Origin: Sediminibacterium sp. Gen4
GTDB lineage: Bacteria; Bacteroidota; Bacteroidia; Chitinophagales; Chitinophagaceae
Assembly: GCA_013391385.1 (NCBI GenBank)
Contig: JACBFI010000031.1
Location: 1-40,029 of the forward strand
Direction of reading: 5' to 3'
Length of the DNA stretch: 40,029 nt
Part shown: one piece after another, positions 18,189 through 24,886 of the stretch
Position numbering within the stretch: the first letter of the stretch is position 1
Layout of the letters: each line of letters begins with the position of its first letter
Position numbers and translations under genes: made by a program
Notes under the pieces: generated by a model
What the model was told of the DNA's origin: nothing
Databases searched by the model: none
What the model saw: only the letters and a program-made list of their open reading frames with translations

Positions 18189-20360
18189 TCACTCCCCCGG
18201 ATGATAGGTCTTCACTTTATTTTTCATCACATCTTCCTTATAAAAGAAAATATCCTTGAATTTCCCGTTGATAAAACCTTCGGCCTGATCTGTAAAATTG
18301 GGAGACTTAGGATCAGTGGATTGTCCGCCGGTGAGAATGGTTTTAGCTTTTAATCTTTTACCAAATTCAACAGCTGCAATAAAGCTATTTCCGGATACAC
18401 CATAACGTTTATTGTATCCATTACCCGATCTGCTTTCAAATGCGGGTAAAGAACCCCAACGGGATGATGCCAATGGAACAGCAATACTGGGTTTACTATC
18501 ATCAAATCTTTCCCCTTCTGCTACACGCTGATAGCGATTGATGGTACCCCAAGGCTGGCGCCAATCGCCATAAGTTTTGGTAAGATCATCCAACACTTTT
18601 TTCAGAGACTCCAGTTTCCGACTGGCAGAAAGCTTTGCCATGTCTTCATAACGTTTAATAGCATTGGTGCCTTCTTCCATGGTTTCGGCACGTGGTACAA
18701 ATTGTCCGAGTTGATTGGCCCAGTCAATAGCAACAGTTGTAGCCACAGAAGATACAGATGAGGTTTTATCCCAATTGCGAAGCAGCTCAATTGGTTCTCT
18801 TAGTGTTGCTTTCATATTGGCATCTGTATAGCCATCATAATCTTTCAGTAAAGCCGGAATCAAAAAATCAAAAGCAGCGAGATAACGGTTATAACCCAGC
18901 TCAATGACTTTATCTAATGTGAGGTTATTGGCTGTAGATAATAACCGAACGGCATTGATGCCTCTTGCATTTTCTCCATCAGGTGCCATGTAAGACGGGT
19001 ATTTATTTTTATCCGGACTATCTTTTCCCGATGCAGTGAATGGCGTAGCGTTGCAGTTTTGTATCCAACCTACAGATGGATTGTGTACTTGTACAATTTC
19101 TTCTAAGGGGTGAGCACCTTGCCATTCTGTTGCTTTGATACTTCCATCAACCGGTCTTGTGAAATCAAAAGAAGGGTCTCTCTTGGGAACAAAATCTCCA
19201 TGCCAGTAGGCAATGTTTCCTTTATCATCGGCATATACAGTGTTATTGGTTGTGTTGGATAATAAACGCATGGCTTCTTTAAACTCATCTAGATTATTGG
19301 CTTTGGTACTTACCCAAGATTGTATCAATGCGCTCAATGAACGATTGAATTCTTTCAAGGCCAACCATTTACCATTGCGGTTACCCATTACCGGTCCATG
19401 ATGGGTAAAATAGCCGGTGAAAGGAACAGCTATTTGTTTGCCATCTTTTAAATAGCTGACTGTAATGTTTTTTGTGTTTACTTTTTTAGACTCCTTTTCA
19501 TATTCATATACCCAAGCGCCATTGATGTTTCTTACTTTTTCTTCATATAGATCAGCCACATCAGCATAACCTGTGGTATGCATCCAACCACAATGCTCAT
19601 TGAAACCTTGGTATACAAACATTTGTCCCCAAGTAACAGCTCCGTAAGCATTCAATCCCTCTTCACTCACCATATGCATTTCTGGGCGGAAATAAAAAGG
19701 CACATGTGGATTGATATATAAAATGGCATTACCGTTACTGGTGAGCTTGGGTGCAATGGCAAAACCATTGGAGCCTCGTGTCTCAACATCTTGGTTAACT
19801 ACGGGTTGATAAGCTGTTGCATTTTTATTACCACTGTAAAAATTGCGTACTTCTTCTAAAGCAATACCCCCCGTTCTAGTAGCGGAAACACTACCATCGG
19901 TAAACATCAGATGAAACCAGGGTTCAAAACGGGTGAGTACTTTGGGTTTTGTTTGGGGATGTTTATACAGATAGTAATTAACGCCATCTGCAAAAGCGTT
20001 GAGTAGTTTTTTAAACCAGTCTGGACTATTGTTATAATCTTTAATGGCTTCTGCGCTATCTACAATCAAGCGCATTTGTAGATCTGCATATAACATTCGT
20101 TCACCATCGGCTTCTGCTTGTCTGCCTAAAACTTCTAAATAATTTCTTTCTACACGTGCAAAGTTTTCTTCGCATTGTGCATACAATAAACCAAAAACAG
20201 CATCAGCATCTGTTTTACCATAGATATGCGGAATGCCCCAGGTATCTTTGATGATGGTTACTTGTTTAGCTTGTGCTTCCCATCGCTGTATTTCAGCAGG
20301 GGTAAAATTTTGTGCAAATGAAAAAGAAGAAACAAGTAATAGACAAAGCAGTAATCGCAT
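18189..20360 (-). CDS. Exported penicillin acylase family Ntn-hydrolase
   Basis: 723 residues from the ATG at 20360, which gives a signal peptide ending 'SSFSFAQ'; a longer open frame upstream runs into repeat DNA. The family pattern is clear: 'VTIIKDTWGIPHIYGKTDADAVFGLLYAQ' region (alpha part), then 'RGSNGFAIAP', where Ser197 is the predicted nucleophile set free by self-cleavage after Gly196, then 'YINPHVPF', 'AYGAVTWGQMFVYQGFNEHCGW' and 'NTTNNTVYADDKGNIAYWHGD'. These enzymes hydrolyse amide bonds of acylated amines such as beta-lactams or acyl-homoserine lactones; the substrate here is unknown. A TATATTTG element sits 22-29 bases upstream of the start, supporting it. Confidence 0.9.
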   Translation of the reverse strand: MRLLLCLLLVSSFSFAQNFTPAEIQRWEAQAKQVTIIKDTWGIPHIYGKTDADAVFGLLYAQCEENFARVERNYLEVLGRQAEADGERMLYADLQMRLIVDSAEAIKDYNNSPDWFKKLLNAFADGVNYYLYKHPQTKPKVLTRFEPWFHLMFTDGSVSATRTGGIALEEVRNFYSGNKNATAYQPVVNQDVETRGSNGFAIAPKLTSNGNAILYINPHVPFYFRPEMHMVSEEGLNAYGAVTWGQMFVYQGFNEHCGWMHTTGYADVADLYEEKVRNINGAWVYEYEKESKKVNTKNITVSYLKDGKQIAVPFTGYFTHHGPVMGNRNGKWLALKEFNRSLSALIQSWVSTKANNLDEFKEAMRLLSNTTNNTVYADDKGNIAYWHGDFVPKRDPSFDFTRPVDGSIKATEWQGAHPLEEIVQVHNPSVGWIQNCNATPFTASGKDSPDKNKYPSYMAPDGENARGINAVRLLSTANNLTLDKVIELGYNRYLAAFDFLIPALLKDYDGYTDANMKATLREPIELLRNWDKTSSVSSVATTVAIDWANQLGQFVPRAETMEEGTNAIKRYEDMAKLSASRKLESLKKVLDDLTKTYGDWRQPWGTINRYQRVAEGERFDDSKPSIAVPLASSRWGSLPAFESRSGNGYNKRYGVSGNSFIAAVEFGKRLKAKTILTGGQSTDPKSPNFTDQAEGFINGKFKDIFFYKEDVMKNKVKTYHPGE

Positions 20361-20381
20361 GGTATTGGTTTTGAGTAATAC

Positions 20382-20389
20382 CAAATATA
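20382..20389 (-). promoter_or_regulatory. Bacteroidota-type -7 element for the acylase gene
   Basis: On the minus strand this reads TATATTTG, matching the TAnnTTTG consensus. It lies 22 bases upstream of the ATG at 20360. No convincing TTTG -33 element was found at the expected distance. Confidence 0.45.
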
Positions 20390-20461
20390 AAGAAGGTTTT
20401 TCATCACTCATTCTTGAGTATGATAATATCGGTGAAGTGATCTTTTGGCACGCTTTTATAG

Positions 20462-20580
20462 GCTGCAGATTTTCATGATCAACGCAGATGGATTTTACGG
20501 AGTAGATATGTGTTTCACTCAATTTCATGTTGGTCAGGCGACCAACATGGGCATGGCGAGATTTTCATGATTTGTGCGGA
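20462..20580. repeat. Partial GCAGATTTTCATGAT-family repeats
   Basis: The words GCAGATTTTCATGAT (about 20465) and GAGATTTTCATGATTTGTG (about 20560) are halves of the element seen at 4282-4352 and 11585-11664, here split by a GTTGGTC hairpin. Confidence 0.6.
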
Positions 20581-20641
20581 TAGATATTACTAAGCATGTA
20601 AATAATGAACACCATACTCATATTAGTCAGACGACCAACAT
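20527..20641. repeat. Pair of GTTGGTC-loop-GACCAAC hairpins
   Basis: At 20527-20548 ATGTTGGTC and GACCAACAT flank the loop AGGC, a perfect 9-bp stem. A second, imperfect copy lies at 20620-20641 with loop AGAC. They lie upstream of the acylase gene and downstream of the sugar isomerase gene. Both are followed by ATRGGC, so they look like two copies of one small repeat. Confidence 0.65.
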
Positions 20642-20694
20642 AGGCGCTCTATATAAAACTTGCAGCTTGTAGCCTGAAGCTTGAGGCATAGCCG

Positions 20695-21600
20695 CTAATA
20701 CCCCCACTCTCTCATCACTGCTAAATCCTGTCTTACACACTCAATTGGATCTATACCTTGATATGCTTCTTGTTCAATGATAAAATGCAAAGTGCCTCCT
20801 TTTGATTTGCAGAGATCGGTGATCGCTTTGGTATTGGCTACACCTTTACCCAAAATGGTGCTTTCAAAAGATTTACCATCGGCTTTTTGGATTTCATCTT
20901 TCACATGGACAGATACAAAACGTCCAGGATTATTGTGTACGATTTCCAATGCATTCACACCGGTATGATAAAGGTTACCCATATCCAATTGCTGCACTAC
21001 TAAAGAGGGGTCTGTATTTTTTAAAATGATATCATAAACGGTCATGCCATTGAGTTTGGCAGTGAATTCAAAATCGTGGTTATGATAGCCAAAACGCATG
21101 CCTGCGGCTTTACAGAGCTCTCCGCTTTTATTAAATACTTCCATGTAAGCCAACATTTCATCCAGCGTCTTGCGAAGGTCCGCATCTAACCATGGACTGA
21201 TGACCAGTTCTTGTCCAACTTCAGCGGCATCTTCTACTGTATACTTCCAGAGATCTGTAAATTCTTTTTTAGCCGCATCCCAATGCTGTTTTCCCATAAC
21301 GGTATGTCCACTGGGCATTTGCATACCCAGGTCAGCCAAGATCTTTTTAAATTCTTTAGCAGTGTATCCGTAAAATTTTCGGTTCACATAATTGGCATGT
21401 TCAACATAGCGATAGCCCATATCAGCCAAGGCTTTCAAGGTACCCAACGGATCTTTGCGCATGGCCTCCCGAACTGAATACAGCTGAACACCTGTCAGCA
21501 TCTTGGCATTACCGGATGCCAATAAAGATTTGGGAAATAGTGCAATGGCTGCGGCAGCAAAACCTGTGTTTTTCAGGAAAGACCTTCTAGTGGAATTCAT
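20695..21600 (-). CDS. Tat-exported sugar phosphate isomerase/epimerase (TIM barrel)
   Basis: 301 residues from the ATG at 21600. The N-terminus has the twin-arginine motif 'STRRSFLKN' and a hydrophobic segment ending 'SLLASG', indicating folded export through Tat. The rest is an AP-endonuclease-2-like TIM barrel: 'GVQLYSVREAMRKDPLGTLKALADMGYRYVE', 'GMQMPSGHTVMG', 'RFGYHNHDFEF' and 'VSVHVKDEI', containing the usual His/Glu/Asp metal ligands. Related proteins are xylose-isomerase-like or myo-inosose dehydratase-like enzymes; the substrate is not evident. A longer frame to 21645 lacks the Tat logic at its start. It is flanked by GCTTGCAGCTTGAAGCC-type repeats on both sides. Confidence 0.85.
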   Translation of the reverse strand: MNSTRRSFLKNTGFAAAAIALFPKSLLASGNAKMLTGVQLYSVREAMRKDPLGTLKALADMGYRYVEHANYVNRKFYGYTAKEFKKILADLGMQMPSGHTVMGKQHWDAAKKEFTDLWKYTVEDAAEVGQELVISPWLDADLRKTLDEMLAYMEVFNKSGELCKAAGMRFGYHNHDFEFTAKLNGMTVYDIILKNTDPSLVVQQLDMGNLYHTGVNALEIVHNNPGRFVSVHVKDEIQKADGKSFESTILGKGVANTKAITDLCKSKGGTLHFIIEQEAYQGIDPIECVRQDLAVMREWGY

Positions 21601-21618
21601 ATGGAAAGCTTTGAGGAA

Positions 21619-21646
21619 TAAATATAAGCAGTTTTCTTCAGGCAAA
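21619..21646 (-). promoter_or_regulatory. Possible promoter of the sugar isomerase gene
   Basis: On the minus strand TTTG (21646-21643) is followed after 16 bases by TATATTTA (21626-21619), one mismatch from TAnnTTTG. The spacing is a little short. It agrees with the start codon at 21600. Confidence 0.35.
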
Positions 21647-21684
21647 TGCCTTGCAGCTTGAAGCCTGCAGCGTGTAGCTATTCT

Positions 21685-22728
21685 TTAACTCTCTTCATCA
21701 AAAAAGATTTTATAATAGTGCTTCCCGCTCATTTCATCATACCCCTTTTCAATCAAGTCTCTTCTGCCATGAATATAAATGTGAAAATTCTTATCCAGTT
21801 TTAAGACGCTTTTGAATACACGTTGTTGTTTTTTAACTGCTGCTAAATGGATGTCGAAACTGTCTTCGATATTTACCTGTCTGGCTACTTCGTATTGTTG
21901 TTTGTATTGTGTAAAGCTATCAATGACTTCAGGATGGTGTAAGACTTCTGTAGCAAATTCATTCAGATCAAAAGATTCTTTGGTACTGAAATATTCGATG
22001 CTTTTATTCAAGTAATCAATTTGGTCTGCTTTGTTCACTTCAAATTTTTCATGCAGCTCATTACTGATGAACAGTTTACACATACCCAAAGCTGCATCGG
22101 TATGATGGTAACTATTGGATGTTCTGCTCACTTGTAAAAAGTCTTGTACCCAATATTGCGTGTCTTGTTTGTTGGTATTATCCACTACACAAACTACATA
22201 ACCTTCTTCTCTGTTCTTTTTGAAGATCAAACAACCCTTATCCAGTTTGTTGATATTTACGCCGTCTTCAGCAATTACTTCCCAGCTTTGTCCGTGTGGA
22301 AATACTTTGAGGAAGGTCTCTTTTGTTTCACTTTTGAATAATCCAATGGCATCTATGTATTCGGTTCCAAAAGGAATCTGATTAAACTTTGCTACATACA
22401 ACTCGCCTTCTTTTACCCTTGCATGTGTACTCTTGTTATATAGAAAAGAAGCGAGTAGCGCAGATTGAGATACAAAACTTTTCGGGTCCTCGAAAATACC
22501 TGTGACATATTGGTATACTTCATTCAGTTCTAAGCTGCTTAAGTGTGTGAACTGGTATTGTTCATGTTCATTGAAGGGTGACAAAAAATATTTTGTCAGC
22601 ATTCCTCTTACGATCTCGTCATTCAGGGTGAGTGGGTTGGCGGATAATTTCAGCTCTTCGCCACGTGTAGGGTTCCCGACTTTGTGAATAATCACCTGCT
22701 CCAGTTGAACGTCGTTAATGTTGGTCAT
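21685..22728 (-). CDS. 37-kDa nucleoid-associated protein family (NdpA/YejK-like)
   Basis: 347 residues, matching the family length. The opening 'QLEQVIIHKVGN' and the segment 'LSALLASFLYNKSTHARVKEGELYVAKF' region, with 'AIGLFKSETKETFL' and 'KGCLIF', fit the nucleoid-associated protein family (PF04245 type). The C-terminal part ('SFDIHLAAVKKQQRVFKSVLKLDKNFHIYIHG') is typical of the Bacteroidota branch. Role: binding DNA in the nucleoid, though the function is poorly known and some relatives occur near mobile elements. It is divergent from the sulfur regulon, sharing the intergenic region with its promoter. Confidence 0.8.
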   Translation of the reverse strand: MTNINDVQLEQVIIHKVGNPTRGEELKLSANPLTLNDEIVRGMLTKYFLSPFNEHEQYQFTHLSSLELNEVYQYVTGIFEDPKSFVSQSALLASFLYNKSTHARVKEGELYVAKFNQIPFGTEYIDAIGLFKSETKETFLKVFPHGQSWEVIAEDGVNINKLDKGCLIFKKNREEGYVVCVVDNTNKQDTQYWVQDFLQVSRTSNSYHHTDAALGMCKLFISNELHEKFEVNKADQIDYLNKSIEYFSTKESFDLNEFATEVLHHPEVIDSFTQYKQQYEVARQVNIEDSFDIHLAAVKKQQRVFKSVLKLDKNFHIYIHGRRDLIEKGYDEMSGKHYYKIFFDEES

Positions 22729-22816
22729 GCTGCAAAATAATGGTTCTGTAGTGTGGCTAAGAAAAAAAACTAACAGACATAAGGAAAATGATTTGACAAT
22801 TCTTTTACAAAAAAGT

Positions 22817-22831
22817 CTACCAAATTTGTAG
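22817..22831. promoter_or_regulatory. Palindrome CTACCAAATTTGTAG overlapping the sulfur promoter
   Basis: Imperfect 15-bp palindrome (arms CTAC and GTAG). Its TTTG at 22825-22828 is also the -33 element of the promoter below, so a bound protein would affect transcription. Similar 15-bp sites occur at 27934-27948 and 32259-32273, both in the sulfur cluster. The shape resembles Rrf2-type (CymR/IscR-like) operators, but no such regulator gene lies in the window (inference). Confidence 0.5.
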
Positions 22832-22857
22832 GGAATAAGAAAATGCCCTTATATTTG
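22825..22857 (+). promoter_or_regulatory. Bacteroidota-type promoter of the cys regulon
   Basis: TTTG at 22825-22828 and TATATTTG at 22850-22857 match the -33 TTTG and -7 TAnnTTTG consensus with a 21-base gap, within the known range. The start of transcription would be a few bases further on, just before the riboswitch at 22877. Confidence 0.7.
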
Positions 22858-22876
22858 GCTTGCGTTCTTTACATCA

Positions 22877-22984
22877 CTTATCCAGAAAGGCAGAGGGAAT
22901 TGGCCCTATGAAGCCTTGGCAACCACTTCCGCCTCAGACGGAAAAAGGTGCCAAATCCACCCGATCCGTATCGGGAGAGATAAG
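22877..22984 (+). promoter_or_regulatory. SAM-I (S-box) riboswitch
   Basis: P1 is formed by CTTATC (22877-22882) and GATAAG (22979-22984). Between them are conserved S-box segments: CCAGAAAGGCAGAGGGA, then TGGCCCTATGAAGCC, TTGGCAACC, and AAGGTGCCAAATCC, with a GATCCGTATCGGG hairpin (P4). S-box RNAs bind S-adenosylmethionine and usually stop expression of sulfur genes when SAM is high. Here it precedes a terminator (23028-23060) and the cysH operon. P1 shares bases 22983-22985 with a possible antiterminator arm, which fits a transcription-level OFF switch. Confidence 0.93.
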
Positions 22985-23060
22985 TCAGAAGTTTTTATAT
23001 ACAGCAACTGTAGAGTAGATATATAAGGCACCTCTGACTGAGCATCGGAAGTGCTTTTTT
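22983..23060 (+). terminator. Expression platform of the SAM riboswitch (antiterminator/terminator)
   Basis: Terminator: GCAC (23028-23031) and adjoining CTC pair with the arm ending GTGC at 23054, followed by TTTTTT. Competing antiterminator: AGTCAGAAGT (22983-22992) can pair with ACCTCTGACT (23030-23039), 9 of 10 positions, which would open the terminator. The antiterminator arm overlaps the 3' strand of P1. Confidence 0.75.
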
Positions 23061-23089
23061 ATTGATGTAATAGATGATGCAGTGACAAT

Positions 23090-23182
23090 ATGAACATGAA
23101 TCAATACCATATGACCTTATCAAACAACCTCTTCCCATATCGAAAGCAGATGTGTTGTTGTACCTGTTGTAAGGCCTGTTGA
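23090..23182 (+). CDS. Cysteine-rich leader peptide (30 codons) upstream of cysH
   Basis: An open frame from ATG 23090 (also in-frame ATGs at 23096 and 23111) to TGA 23180-23182. It encodes 30 residues ending 'MCCCTCCKAC': six of the last nine residues are Cys, all TGT codons, and the peptide ends on Cys just before the stop. It lies after the SAM-riboswitch terminator and 48 bases before the cysH start. Leader peptides rich in the end-product amino acid are the classic signature of attenuation, and polycysteine leader ORFs controlling cysteine operons are known in mycobacteria. Stalling of ribosomes on Cys codons when Cys-tRNA is scarce could alter folding of the leader: bases 23096-23104 are perfectly complementary to 23179-23187. 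The role is inferred; expression is not shown by the sequence. Confidence 0.7.
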   Translation: MNMNQYHMTLSNNLFPYRKQMCCCTCCKAC

Positions 23183-23187
23183 TTCAT
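23096..23187 (+). promoter_or_regulatory. Possible attenuator fold around the cysteine leader
   Basis: ATGAATCAA (23096-23104) is the exact reverse complement of TTGATTCAT (23179-23187), enclosing the leader ORF and overlapping its stop codon. CAAACAA (23121-23127) is likewise complementary to TTGTTTG (23188-23194), a crossing alternative, and ACAAC (23124-23128) can pair with the Cys codon run. A weak AAGGC/GCCTTTT hairpin (23171-23175 with 23209-23215) could terminate. Which fold is used cannot be decided by eye. Confidence 0.4.
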
Positions 23188-23230
23188 TTGTTTGTATCCC
23201 GATTGCCCGCCTTTTATTCATTGTATCATT

Positions 23231-23971
23231 ATGTCAGAAATTTTTAATAGCCATATTGTGGCGCAGTTAGCGCAGGAGATCAAAGATCGCAGCATCGCTG
23301 AATCCATCAGTATTCTGTTGCGTGACTATCCCAATGCCGTTACATTTTCTACCAGCTTTAGTTATGAAGATCAGGTGATCACGGATCTTATTCACCGTCA
23401 TCACTTACCGGTATCACTGTTTACTTTGGATACAGGTAGACTGTTTCCTGAAACCTATAGTACCTGGAGTCGGACATTGGAGTTTTATCAAACCACCATC
23501 AAAGCTTATTATCCCGATGCAACAGAGATCAGTCAATATGTAGAAGCGAATGGTCCCAATGCTTTTTATGAATCCGCTGCATTGAGATCAGCCTGTTGTC
23601 ATATCAGAAAAGTAGTGCCGTTGAAAAAAGCACTGAAAGGGCAATCTGTATGGATCACCGGATTACGTGCTGAACATTCTCCTGCACGTCAGGATCTGAC
23701 AGAACTGGAATGGGATGAAGCCAATCAGATCATTAAGTATCATCCTTTATTATCATGGAGTACAGAAAAAGTGAAAGAGTATATCCATCAGTACCATATT
23801 CCTTACAACCCTTTACATGATAAAGGGTTTATCAGCATCGGCTGTGCGCCTTGTACAAGGGCTGTTAAAGAAGGAGAAGATTTCAGGGCAGGAAGATGGT
23901 GGTGGGAGGATAGCAGTAAAAAAGAATGCGGATTGCATTCGCATCATTCAACAAAAACAACAGAAGCATGA
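23231..23971 (+). CDS. cysH: Iron-sulfur type APS/PAPS reductase
   Basis: 246 residues from ATG 23231; an upstream TTG-started extension has no family support. It reduces adenylyl sulfate (APS), or PAPS, to sulfite using thioredoxin-type electrons in the cytoplasm. 'SFSYEDQVITDLI' (about 42-54) and 'GLRAEHSPARQDL' are nucleotide-binding parts. Cys122-Cys123 ('ACCHIRKV') and Cys205/Cys208 ('GCAPCTR') form the CC...CxxC set that binds a [4Fe-4S] cluster and marks the APS-type enzyme, and the catalytic Cys233 is in the C-terminal 'KKECGLH'. There is no APS kinase in the cluster, which agrees with APS as substrate. First gene after the leader; its stop overlaps the cysD start by 4 bases (ATGA). 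Confidence 0.93.
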   Translation: MSEIFNSHIVAQLAQEIKDRSIAESISILLRDYPNAVTFSTSFSYEDQVITDLIHRHHLPVSLFTLDTGRLFPETYSTWSRTLEFYQTTIKAYYPDATEISQYVEANGPNAFYESAALRSACCHIRKVVPLKKALKGQSVWITGLRAEHSPARQDLTELEWDEANQIIKYHPLLSWSTEKVKEYIHQYHIPYNPLHDKGFISIGCAPCTRAVKEGEDFRAGRWWWEDSSKKECGLHSHHSTKTTEA

Positions 23972-24876
23972 GTGTTTACAGATTAGATTATTTAGATCAG
24001 TTGGAGTCGGAAGCGATTCACATTATGCGTGAAGTGGCCGGACAATTTGAAAGACCTGCACTCTTGTTTAGTGGGGGAAAAGATTCCATTACATTGGTAC
24101 ATCTGGCACTCAAAGCTTTTCGTCCGGGTAAGTTTCCTTTCCCATTGGTACACATTGATACCGGTCATAATTTTCCTGAAGCATTGGATTTTCGTGATGC
24201 GTTGGCAGAACGTATTGGTGAAAAACTCATTGTTCGTCAGGTAGCAGACACCATTCAAAAAAGACAACTCACGGAACCCAAGGGAAAATTTGCCAGTAGA
24301 AATGCATTGCAGACCTATACATTACTGGACACCATCGAAGAGTTTGGTTTTGATGCCTGTATTGGCGGTGCAAGACGTGATGAAGAAAAGGCAAGGGCCA
24401 AAGAAAGAATTTTTTCTGTGAGAGATGAATTCGGACAATGGAATCCCAAACTGCAAAGACCCGAGCTATGGAATACCTATAACGGAAGGATCAATAAAGG
24501 AGAGAATGTACGTGTATTTCCCATCAGTAACTGGACAGAACTGGATATCTGGAATTATATCAAACGCGAAAATATTGATCTGCCTTCCATCTACTTTGCA
24601 CATGAGCGTACGGTGTTGGAATATGAAAATCAACTGATCGCTTTATCGGAATTCATTCAGGTAGAGGAAACGGATGTGGTAGTGACCAAAAAAGTTAGAT
24701 ACCGTACTGTAGGCGATATGACCTGTACTGCTGCGGTAGAATCTGATGCTTCAACTATCAATGATATTATTCGCGAGATTACCGCTACGAAAACCAGTGA
24801 AAGGGGTGAAACTAGAATCGATGATAAAGTGAGTGAAGCGGCAATGGAAGACAGAAAAAAGAATGGTTACTTCTAA
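23968..24876 (+). CDS. cysD: Sulfate adenylyltransferase subunit 2
   Basis: 302 residues from ATG 23968, which overlaps the cysH stop as ATGA; a longer frame from 23926 overlaps cysH without reason. With CysN it makes APS from sulfate and ATP. The PP-loop 'SGGKDS' is at residues 35-40, followed by 'FPLVHIDTGHNFPEALDFRD', 'GGARRDEEKARAKERIFS' and 'FPISNWTELDIWNYI', all typical of CysD. Length is normal for the family (about 300). Cotranscribed with cysH and cysN. Confidence 0.95.
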   Translation: MSVYRLDYLDQLESEAIHIMREVAGQFERPALLFSGGKDSITLVHLALKAFRPGKFPFPLVHIDTGHNFPEALDFRDALAERIGEKLIVRQVADTIQKRQLTEPKGKFASRNALQTYTLLDTIEEFGFDACIGGARRDEEKARAKERIFSVRDEFGQWNPKLQRPELWNTYNGRINKGENVRVFPISNWTELDIWNYIKRENIDLPSIYFAHERTVLEYENQLIALSEFIQVEETDVVVTKKVRYRTVGDMTCTAAVESDASTINDIIREITATKTSERGETRIDDKVSEAAMEDRKKNGYF

Positions 24877-24886
24877 AAACAACAAC

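Noticed and set aside
22877-22984. Cobalamin or TPP riboswitch.
   Set aside because: The TGAAGCC, GGCAACC and AAGGTGCCAAATCC segments and the P1 pairing are those of the SAM-I class, and no B12 box or THI box is present.
23192-23230. TTG-started N-terminal extension of CysH.
   Set aside because: The extra 13 residues have no match to the family, and ATG 23231 gives the usual CysH start length.
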